Positions 11,483 to 21,500 of a stretch of 64,000 bases of DNA are shown here, piece after piece. The position numbers and the translations under genes are program-made. The notes below the pieces were generated by a model, which worked only from the letters and a program-made list of their open reading frames with translations, was not told where the DNA came from and did no database searches. Source of the stretch: Sitta carolinensis (Eukaryota > Chordata > Aves > Passeriformes > Sittidae). The DNA lies in assembly GCA_032173965.1 (NCBI GenBank), contig CM063284.1:100316410-100380409 (forward strand), written 5' to 3'. Within the stretch, counting starts at the first letter, position 1; every line of letters starts with the position of its first letter.

Positions 11483-14400
11483 TCAGAAGAGGGCAGGTGG
11501 GAGACCGTTGCCAAAAAGTAAGCGCCAAGAACTCGGTATCTTCCACTGTGAAGCTGGATCTGTGGAATTGTTGCTCTGCAACAAACCCAGAATAAATAAG
11601 TTTTAAGTAGTAATGATGTAACTGGCATGGGTATTAAAATCAGTACAAGTGTCAGTGTCGTGGTGGGTTGCTTTAGAGAACCCAATCAAACCTTTACACA
11701 ATTTTTGCCCACACCTGTCAAACAAAAGAACTGGTGTTCAGATTTGTTTTTTCAGGTGGGGAAACTCCCAATGAGATTTTAATACAAACATATATTTTAT
11801 TTGGCATATTCTTGATGACCAAGAGCCTAAAGGAACCCATCTGGACTAAAGAAAAATGAAAATAATGAATATAAAATATGAAAGTAAGAACTTCAGATCA
11901 AACAGTACTTACTTCACTTTTAATTAGCTGGAGCCATTCATTAAGATAGTTAACAAGAATAAATGCATCAGGAATGTTGTCTCCTTCTGAGCAAAATTTC
12001 AGAAGAACTGCCATTTGGATTCCCTCTGAACAGCTGCAGCAAAAATGAACACACATTTATCTTTTGTTTTTAGATCCACAACAATTATATTTATGTATTA
12101 AGACCAGCAACAATATGCATGTCTCTTGTAAAAAGCCAAAATCAAAAAGGAAAAATGTATAGATATATATTTTGTTTTCCTCTCCAGATCTCCTTGATCA
12201 CATTTTCACACTTCATGCTTTTTTCTTAGTCTTGAATTTGTTCTTTACTTTGCAAAGTAGGAATGCTTCATCTTTGCAAGAGTCTTCAGGTCTTTTATGT
12301 ACTTAGTTAGCATTTTTGTGTTGGTGAGGTGCCTATCCACATCCTTTTGATACAATCACTCCTTATCTTTCTGTGTATTTTAAACCAGCAGTTTTGCAGG
12401 CTGCTTTACTACTTTACTCAGAATATTCTAATTTTTTAATTTATATATTAAGATGGTTATTTTTTAGTGTTTTACCTCAAGACCTGGAAGGTCTTTCCTT
12501 TTGCTATGGTATATTGTTTCCATACTGAAATCAGTATAAAGGTAAGCATGGCATTAGTAACTTTGCTGCTGCTGAATGCAACAGTGTGGAGAGGTGTCAA
12601 AAGTAATAGTTGAAAAATAAAAGTCAATTTTCCACCTGACACAACACAGCTTTGGCAGAACTACACAGTTGTGCTGTGAGTTTCTAAAAGTGAAAAACTC
12701 AGGCATGCTTTCAGCACAACTTCTAATGCATGCACTTTTTAACAAAACCCCCATATCTAATTTTTTTGCTAGACCTGAAATCTTAACTCATTCTTAGTGT
12801 TCAGAATTGTTTGTTGGTTTTTGGGTTTTTTTTGTATAACTGATGTTGGAAACGTTTACCTTAGGAAACAGTTTTAGTTAAAGTAGCACAGGTACAGGAA
12901 TTCTACTACTTCCAAATTGTGGTTTGATTGTGATCATAACTGCAGAGACTTTGTTATTTTCCTTTAGCCTATTCCCTTATTTTTTTATCTTATTCTAACT
13001 TTATGATCCAGGACTCCCTGTTTCTCTTCCTCTTAATTATGGTGCTGACTTGAAAGAAATTCTATTCCTATAAAGCCCTGTTCTATAAAAAGAACTCTTT
13101 TCCTATAACATAGCAGTTTATAAGATAATTTTACCCAAGTACTAAAAACAAGACTTCTGCTACCTTCCTGTGCTTATCTTAAGGCAACTCACCTCTCAGT
13201 AAACAATAGTTTTGTGATGCCACCTCCAGGTATATGCAGAACTTTGTCTGTATCACTTATCCCAGGGTAAGCTGCTACTTTTTCCATTTCTTTCCATTTT
13301 AGTTCCTTCATGTGGCCTCCAACTGCTTTCTCCAGATCAGGGGTGAGCAGGTAGCGCAGTGGGGTCCTAGAAGCAAGTCAAGGATGCATTCAGTCTGCCA
13401 AGGGAAGACACTACCCCACTTATCACTTGTGGCCAACAAGGTGCAAGCACTGAGGACCTCGCACCTGCAGGGAAGAACTGCTCTGACATTCTCTCCCTCT
13501 TCAGATCAAAGTTAGAAAGTAAGTCTGTGGCCTCAAAACTGTACAAACTATTCAACTGTCTGCCACAAACAGGACTTACTCAACTGTCTGACACAAAACA
13601 GCCCCTTTAAGGGGCTCAAATAACTGGCAAGTGCCAAATACATAAGCACATAAATAATTATGGTTGTTAAAATAATTTACAAAAGTGTTTTTTCTTCAGA
13701 TAAGAGGTGATTAATTCAAAATCTGATAGAGTAAACCTGGACTTCACCATGATACAGTATTTTTAGTAAGCTCACACTACTAATAAATTCAGACTTTGGT
13801 CAAGTTAAAAGTATTTTCTGAATGCACTACCCTCACTCTTTAGTAAATCTGCTATAAGGGAGTTTTTCTGTGGTGCTCAGGGAGCTGAGAGGGTTTAAAT
13901 CACCACAACTTATGATTTAGACCTCATCAAATAACTATCAGCCCCTCTCATGTCATTCCATGTTAGCTGGCCATCCTGCAATTGTATGAATCTACCACAC
14001 TATCTGGGATGTGCATAGATCTAAACCTCTTTTGAGGACCTATATAGTTATTGAGCCTGAGGATAACAACAGCAGAAATACTGGTTTTATTTGCAGAGTA
14101 CTGGTTTTATTTGTTTCTCGTTAAATCATGCATTATGATGCCCTCATCCAGCAAGAAATGACTGGGTTTTGGATGGGTGATATCTAGTAAAAAATATTGC
14201 AATTGCAACCTTGCAGTTACCCCTCAACAAATAACAACTTCTATTAAAAAAAAAAGGAATGACAACTTACCGTCTAAAAGAAAACCTTTCAAATGCAGAA
14301 TGATGACAAAGAGGTCAGAAAGAAATCAATACTGCAATCAACTATTAAAAATCTAACCTGTGACCTGTATGTCAGCAGTTAATCCCTGACACTGCCTGCA

Positions 14401-17400
14401 GCCACAAGAAGTTAAAACTGAGGCAATTTGCTTACGGCTTTTCACTTGATCAGTACTTTTGACAGTAATAACCCTACAGAAAATTCAGCGACTAGTCCTG
14501 TATTACACAATCTTTTAGTAGTATACTAACCATTTTATGACCAATGCACACATGCAAACAAAAGCACCCTGCCAAAGGTACTCAGTACATTGAAGTAGAG
14601 GGAAATAATGCCAGCCAAAAAACCCCAGAAACATCAGGTAGGTCTTTTAAGGACACGAACATACCCCAGGAGCTGCTCATCGTCGCGCTGGTACGCGTGG
14701 CTGCTGGACAGAAGGACAACCCTGGCACATTTGTTGCTCTTCACCCAAGAAAGCAGGGTTTCACAGAACGGCCTGTACTTGTTCTTTACGCAAAGATACA
14801 GACAAAAAAGTGAAAAATTTAATGTGTCCTTAACAATACTAGGTGTTATATATCATGGTTAGCAGTGATGTAAATTATTCTTCATATCCACTTAGTCTTC
14901 AGCTGCAGATACATTATTAGAAAGCAGAGAACTGCCCTGGTTGTTTTCTTAAGCAAAACTACATGTAGAATTATGAGAATTACCATGTCAACAACAACAG
15001 TACCACCTGTTTTGTGTGCTATTAATACCAAAGTAAAAAGATTTAAAGCAAGATGGGATGGCAGGAATACGCAGTATTTTTCCACACTTTGAACTGCTAA
15101 AATACTGCACCACAATTTTTTTTTTTCTGGCATGGCATTCTGCTTATTTTAAATTACAGCCACTGACCAGTTAATGATTAATACTAAATTCCTCATTTTT
15201 ACCAAATGAACACAGTTAAAATGAATATAGAATACTATGAAATAATTAAATTGGCATGACACAAGAAAGAATAAAACTATTTACAAAGAACACAGAAAAA
15301 TAATAAATGTAAAGGAAAAAAATAAACAGACAAAACCCAAACCATTTTGTATTTTCTTGACTCTTAATAACTAAGGAGATATTTACACTAAAATATACCA
15401 ACACAGGCAGCTGTTACGGAGTGTGGAAAAACAAAAGCAGAACCTCAACCCTCAATGAATGCAGAAATCAGTAAAACTGTAGCAATTGCAGAAGGTGTTA
15501 CAGCACGAAGTAGAAAAATTATTTTGCCAGACACTTAATATTTGCTAGCAGAACTATTCAAACCAAACAGTGAAGTAAGAACAATCAATGAACATACATA
15601 CCTTTATAAAAGGTGACCTGATCTGCAGAACTACAAGTTTCCTTGAAGGTAAGGAGTACACTACAAGAAGAAATCATTAAGTCTTGTTAAGCAGAAACTG
15701 AGAAAGACATATGGGTTTACATTATATCAAGTTACCCCATTTACAAACTTCAGGATAGTAAACCTTTCAGCTATCAATACAGGAAAGTCTGGTAACATCC
15801 ACTGTGTTAAAACCACATATTTCTTTGCATTGTATTTTCATCAGACTTAATTTCAGTTGTACTTAATTCAAGGGTTGAATTATGAAAGATATATGAAGAT
15901 TTGCCTCCTGTAATGATTCATAATGATGTATGTATCTTTGCAAAGATTGACAGATTATTCTGAGTTTTACGTGATTTAAGAGGGTAAAAAAATAAAATAC
16001 AATGATCAATTGTAGGAAAAGAAACTAAGTATTTGTATGGGGACTGGGAGAAACATTACACAGGGAAAAAGGCAAAGGTATGTAGGAATGAAGAAGACTG
16101 GATAAGTATCCTTCTAAATCAGAAATTCAACTTGTATTCCACTAATTTGTTTTAAGTGTGTGCGCACTTGATATTGCTTTGGATTAACACCACAGAGAGT
16201 TTTGGCTGCATTGCGATATGGCTCAAATTCAACTTTTCTTACTGATTCCAAATGTCAAATTGGTTTTCCAAAATAACAGAAACAGTTTCTCCTGTGAAGC
16301 GTAAATACGTTACTATCTGTAGGTTTCTGCAGCTGTTATTATTGACCTCAATTTAAGCACATCAGCAAAATTTAACAACAAAAAAAGTAAATGTGATATT
16401 CTTGCTTCTTATGCCCTCTGCAAATACCTTTAGCATTCAATACCTACCTTCAGCATTTATGCTGAGCTCTGTTGAGTTTTCCTCTGCTGTTGCATATGGG
16501 TTATTTCCAGCCATTGGCACCAGGCAATCGGTGTAGAAGTAACCAACTTTAGTCATGTCAAGTGTGGAAATCACCAGATCTATTGCCAACTGACCGACAT
16601 TTCCCACAGACACTGCTGGCTGAAGTAACAGAATGAACCAAATTAGGTCATGCTTTGTGGATGGCCTAAAAGGTGCTCTTCAAATAGTGAAAGCTTAAAT
16701 TCTTTAAAATCTGGTCAAACATGATTTCTTAAAGTGGTTGCTCATCCTCTGGCAAAGGTGACTACTTCCTACCAGAATTGGTAAAGACAGGATTTGGTCC
16801 CTGTCTGACAAAAAAACATACCGGCCACTTCTGTGAATAATTTTGTCTCATTGTAAACTAAAAGAACAGCTCGGAAACTTACCTCCCTCCCCACATTTTT
16901 GGATTGAGAGTTGGTAAAAACCACTCAAGCAACTGATGTAAGACTGGCAAACCTCACATGACGCCAAAGGCAGTGCTGGTATTATATACTAAGCCTCTAA
17001 ATCTCAGACTGACCCATAGACAAGAGTAGGTTGTTTATCACTTTTGTAAGGATGAAAATGATAAGGGTGCCCTTAAATTAATTTCATAGGAATTGCTGTG
17101 GGTTATCATGAATTGGAGCAGATACTGACCTAGTATACTGACCTAATATGATGGCACGGAAAGCCAAGAGTCTATGCCCTTCCAAAGAAACTATTACAGG
17201 AAGACGACCATAAAACGTTGCTTTCCTCTAATTTATAATCAAATCTTAAGACCTGCTGCTGCTGCCCATTGCGGACAGTGACCGCGTCTGAGGCTGCCAG
17301 AAGGGGAAGGGGGCCGCGGCAGCACTGCGTGTCGCCAGGGCCGGGCTGGCACCCGGCTCCCGGCCAGCCCCACGGGGGGAGCGCGGCAGTGATGCGTTTC

Positions 17401-18324
17401 CCGCGGCTCGTCAGCTGACCGGGAATGACTTCCTGCGCAGCCTGCACAGTCATCCCGGCCGTGCTGCCCTGCCTGGGCAGCGATGGGGTTCCCCGCAGCT
17501 AAGCCAGCACGGGGGGAAATGACGGCGTTCGCCCCTCCGCAGCCAGCGCTGGAGCGCCCGGCCCGCGCTGACATCCACACCTCGGGCACATGACCTGACA
17601 CTGATGTCACACCGGGGGGAAGGCGATAAAAACACTTCCTAAAACAATCCTAACCCGAGATTTAAATGCAGCAGAATGATTTTTTTATTATTATTTTATT
17701 TTATTTATTTATTTTTTAACACTGGAAACATTTATATATCGCATCTAAATGAAACAAATCTCAAGCTTTTATTGCGGTGGCAATCCACGGGTGCTGCAAA
17801 TCCAGTAAAAGCACATAGGGCGCATTAATTTTTAGAGCACAGCATATAGCTATAGCTCCGCAATAGCATATAGCTGTTGCTCTAAAATAAAATATTGCAG
17901 CTCGACACGGATCGTCTTGACAGGGGCAAACCCGGGGTTCTGAGGAGGGAGAAGTTGACAGAAACGAAGACCGCGCTAAGCTCTGCTGCAGACAGAGCCC
18001 TCCAAACCCTCTTTTTTTCCTCGGTAGAACACCCCCCAGATTCCACACACACCGCCTGCCCTGCGCCTTCTCCGCTTATCCTGCGGCCAAGTACACAGGG
18101 ACGAGCCTCGGGCAGGGCAGGGCAGTGAGAGACACCAGAGCCCCCCGGGTCCCGTCCCCTAGGAGCGAAGGGGAGCCCTCAGCACAGGGACCGGGGGCAG
18201 CGACCCCTCAAACTCATCGAGGGCGGCGGAAAGGTGAAGCAGGAGCGTCACTCACCATGAGCAGAGTGAAACCATTAAAGTCGGGGGCGGCGGAACTCCC
18301 GCCGCGGTCGCATGGAACGAACAT
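11483..18324 (-). CDS. PSMG2: PSMG2, proteasome assembly chaperone 2 (PAC2), complete
   Basis: PAC2 pairs with PSMG1 (PAC1) to scaffold the 20S proteasome alpha ring. Seven coding exons in transcript order: 18324-18256, 16619-16448, 15660-15602, 14783-14665, 13366-13193, 12033-11913, 11575-11483. Lengths 69, 172, 59, 119, 174, 121 and 93 sum to 807 nt, giving 268 aa (human about 264). Every junction has GT/AG and phases agree. Start ATGTTCGTTCCATGC gives MFVPC as in human. Recognised blocks: FTLLM/PAVSVGNVGQLA, GYFYTDCLVPM, AGNNPYAT, SSSHAYQR, PLRYLLTP, IPGGGITK, EGDNIPDA, YLNEWLQ and the C-terminal FGNGLPPALF. No lesion seen. It shares a bidirectional promoter with CEP76. Exon assignments rest on recalled orthologue similarity. 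Confidence 0.97.
12034..13192 (-). other. PSMG2: PSMG2 intron 5
   Basis: Unique, AT-rich intron between exons 5 and 6. No repeat, exon or RNA gene recognised. Confidence 0.8.
13367..14664 (-). other. PSMG2: PSMG2 intron 4, with a small tandem duplication
   Basis: AT-rich intron. Contains a near-perfect 20-bp duplication (tactggttttatttgcagag) at 14079-14098 followed by 14099-14115. Nothing else recognised. Confidence 0.8.
14784..16447 (-). other. PSMG2: PSMG2 introns 2 and 3 around the short exon 3
   Basis: Intron 3 is 14784-15601 and intron 2 is 15661-16447, flanking the 59-nt exon 3 (15660-15602). Both are AT-rich and hold no recognised repeat or further gene. Confidence 0.8.
17260..17630. 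promoter_or_regulatory. PSMG2: Second CpG-rich island, inside PSMG2 intron 1
   Basis: About 370 bp dense in CpG (gaccgcgtc, ggccgcggcagc, cgcggctcg, cggccgtgctg, gcccggcccgcgctg) within AT-rich intron, separated from the main promoter island by more than 400 bp of ordinary and AT-rich DNA. It carries a perfect inverted repeat GCTGCCC-5 nt-GGGCAGC at 17463-17481. It could be an alternative PSMG2 first-exon promoter or an enhancer. No coding exon recognised in it. Confidence 0.5.
17830..17887. other. 58-nt imperfect hairpin in PSMG2 intron 1
   Basis: Arms 17830-17853 and 17863-17887 pair over 23 bp in four blocks (TTTTAGAGCA/TGCTCTAAAA, CAGC/GCTG, TATA/TATA, GCTAT/ATAGC), broken by single-base bulges at 17844, 17868 and 17877. 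The loop is 9 nt. Size and shape resemble a short microRNA precursor or a small palindromic element. No known family recognised. Confidence 0.5.
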
Positions 18325-18357
18325 GCCGGCCGGCAAGAGAAGCAGGCAGTGAAGAAC

Positions 18358-18401
18358 GGAAGGAAGGAAAGAGGAAGGAGGAAGGGAGGGAGGGAAGGAA
18401 G
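18358..18401 (+). promoter_or_regulatory. Polypurine / G-quadruplex-prone tract in the shared promoter
   Basis: 44 consecutive purines (GGAA and GGGA repeats). With the GGG at 18404-18406 there are four G-triplets (18384, 18388, 18392, 18404) with loops of 1, 1 and 9 nt. The tract also supplies several ETS-like GGAA cores. On the PSMG2 sense strand it is polypyrimidine, 34 to 77 nt upstream of the ATG. Confidence 0.6.
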
Positions 18402-18430
18402 CAGGGCGCGGACGCCGCAGCGCCGTGCTG

Positions 18431-18445
18431 CCGCCAGGGGGCGGT
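18431..18445 (+). promoter_or_regulatory. CTCF-type motif in the PSMG2/CEP76 promoter
   Basis: CCGCCAGGGGGCGGT fits the 15-position vertebrate CTCF core (CCDSYAGRKGGCRSY) at every position. Occupancy is inferred, not shown. Confidence 0.6.
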
Positions 18446-18503
18446 GGCGGCGCTGCCCGCGCTCGCTGCGCGGCCGTTGGGGCTCGTTCCCGCCGGCTCC
18501 GCC

Positions 18504-21500
18504 ATGTCGCTGCCGCCGGAGAAAGCCTCGGAGCTGAAGCAGATCATCCACCAGCAGCTGCTCAAGGTGGGACTGGCGCCGCGGCCCGGCGCCGGAGAGA
18601 CCTGCCCTGGCCCTCAGGCGGCTGTGCCGGCCCCCGTGCCCGTGTGACCCCTCCGCGGGTGGCGGCAGCGCCCGCTCCGGCGCCCCGCTTTGTTTTCCCA
18701 ACTCGGGTGGCTGCAGGTGGTTTCCAGGCGCCGCTTTATCGTTTTCTTGTGGCTTTTTGAGCGAGGGTCTGGAGCTGACGGGGAGACAAGTAAGGAGGCT
18801 GTAGCTCCTATATCGCTTGTTGGTGCAGCGGTGAATATTGCCACCTGTCACACAGGAGAACGGGGGCCGTGGTGCGAGTGCAGAGGAGGCCGGCAAGGTG
18901 ATTAGAGGGAAGGAGCGCCTCTGCTTCGTGAAGAGGCTGAGAGAACTGGGACTGTGCAGCCTGGAGGAGAGAGGGCTCAGTGCAGACTTTGTAGCAGCCT
19001 CCCAGTACCTCGAGGGAGCCTGCAAGAAAGGAGACAGACTTTTTACCATAGTGTGTAGTGACAGGACAAGGGGAGACGGATTCAAGTTGAACAAGAGCCA
19101 GTTAGATGAGATATTAGGAAGAATTTTTCACTGTGATGGGTGCTGAGGGGCTGGGACAGGATGCCCAGAGAAGTTGTGGATGCCCCATCCCTGGAAGTGT
19201 TCAAGGCCAGGCTGGTTGGGGTTCCGAGTGAAGTTGTCTCTGCCCACGGCAGGGGCTTTGGAAGGAGGTGATCTTTAGGATGTTTTCCGCCAAGGTCATT
19301 CTGTGATTCTATTTCAGGTCCCGGTGGCTGTGTCCTTAACATCCTTCCAGTGCAGGAGTCAGCTCTATAAATCCATTTGCTTTCACAGCTCAGATGGTGG
19401 GCAGACATTCTCAGACTTCCCTTTGAGCGTAGGGAAAGCTTGCAAGGGAGATCTACTACTATTGTGCCTTACCTATATAAAAGCATATTTTTTCCCCTTA
19501 AAATATAAGGAAGTATTATACTAAGCTTGAATTTTGAGGGAGACAAGAAATTAGAGCAGTGACTATTTTGTAACTGATGGATTTGCAGACCTTTTTGTAA
19601 GGAGGGAAGTTCAAGATAGGTTGCTGTCAAAGAATAGTGAAAAAGCCTAGGTTTTGTATGCTTCTAATTTTTTTTTTACTGGGGCAGCTGCTTTTGTAAG
19701 ATAGGGGCTCATTCCATTAGCTCTGGAAGGATCAATATTTGGTTTAGTTATCTGTGTTACTAGGAAAACACCCTTGGCCTTACAGACTTAATTGGTAAGT
19801 TGTACCTGCTGCTGTACAGAGAGGTGGTGTTTGTAACATATAATGCATTTTCTTTCAGATGGATGTCCACGGGAGGATACGAGAAGTTCTTGCTGAGACT
19901 ATACGGAAGAGCTGGCGCCTGAGCATCAGCAGTTGTCCACAGAAGATCTGATAAAAGCCCTAAGACAGCGGGGAATCATTGATGATGTTATGAAGGAACT
20001 TAAATTTGTAACTGTAAGTAGCTTTTGAAGAGGGGAAGTATTTCTGCTTGTTCCTCTTACTGATGTGGTGCTTTGACAAAGTGAAACCATGCTGCTTCTG
20101 GAGGCTTGTAAGGATGTTACTGATTTGAGACATTATAGGAGCAGAGAAGATTAATGCATATGCTGCAATTGGTTTGGTGATAACACTGCTCTAAAAATAT
20201 TTGTTCGGTTTTAGAAGGGAGCATACCTAAGGAATGGCATTCAGATTACATGAAGGATTCTTTAATTTTTGGAAGACTGTGGTAAGAGCACTGTTGTATC
20301 CCTTGCCTCCTTAAAAAGTCTTAATTGTAATTCCAGGATGTGAACGAAACTGAGAGGACTTCAGCTCCAAAACCATCAACACATTTCGTTGACAGAGAAC
20401 CACCAGTTTTGAAAAAAAGTATGTTTCTTGTTTATTTAAATGTTTGGATCATAGTTTTGAAACAAATTTGAAGTCTATGATTTTTCTTCTCTGAATTAGT
20501 AATCCAGTATGAACTGGCATAAAAGTGGATGTTTCCTCTGCTTATTGACAGGGAGTAAACTCATGTAAGCAGCAGCAATCAGTGTTTCATTAAATATGAT
20601 TTATTATTATTATTTAATTTACTTTACACTGAGATAACTCCCAAATAGTTTAAAATCACTGTCTCCTAAGCATGTGTTTCAAAGAAGTTTTTTTTTTTTG
20701 CTAGTCTCCTGTTAGTTAGCTGATACTTAACAAATTAAGCTTTCTAAGATCTGTTTGTAGTTTCTTCATTTTTATTGCTACGCTTTACAGCTAACATTGA
20801 CCCAACACGGAGGTATCTTTACCTTCAGGTTTTGGGTGGAAAAGCTTTTCTGGACCATCTTCAGGAACCAGAGCCTCTGCCTGGCCAGATGTGTTCTACC
20901 TTCACTCTGTGTTTGCATTTTCGAAAACAGCGCTTCCGTTCCAAACCTGTACCCTGTGCCTGTGAGCCAGATTTTCAGGATGGTTTTCTACTTGAAATAC
21001 ACAAGGATAGCCTAGGTAATCCTAATTGTGGATTTAAAGCTGATGCTGTTGGGATTTTTTCTGACTTAAGAGTTATTGTGAAATATGTTTGATATTATTT
21101 AGTGCATTTCTTTCCTGATTTTTGTCATGTTTTCCTGAGGAAACCGATTACTGTATTGGGTTATACCACTTGTAGATCTTTCTCTGCTCTTGCTCTTTCT
21201 CTTCTTTTTCCTCTAAAATAACTTGAAATTGACCAACTTTATCCATTCTTAAATGTTAATTTTATTTAAATGTTTTGTGTATCTGAACTAGTTGCATTGC
21301 ATTACTCGACTACAAAAATCATTTTATCTTCTCTGTAATCTGTCTTTAGCTCTGTCATGTAATGAGTATGGTTTTAGTGATAGGACCATTGCTTTCACTT
21401 CTGGACTCAAGATCTTTCTTTATACTTATTACATACATTGCATTTTGTTGCATATTGTTTTGAAATTCTGAAGAGAACTTGGGATGATAATATTCTTGCT

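Larger units (their letters stand above)
18325..18503. promoter_or_regulatory. Bidirectional CpG-island promoter of PSMG2 (-) and CEP76 (+)
   Basis: The two start codons (PSMG2 ATG at 18324-18322, CEP76 ATG at 18504-18506) face away from each other across 179 bp, inside CpG-rich DNA that extends from roughly 18100 to 18700. No TATA box seen. Repeated GGAA (ETS-type) cores lie in a polypurine tract. A CTCF-type site is at 18431. A ccgccatgtcg context at the CEP76 start resembles a YY1 site. The head-to-head arrangement is also that of the human locus. Confidence 0.85.

Noticed and set aside
18252..19094. 280-codon open frame on the minus strand
   Set aside because: It runs across the antisense of a CR1 fragment, CEP76 exon 1 and the promoter, and is out of frame with PSMG2. 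It is a by-product of GC-rich DNA with few stops.
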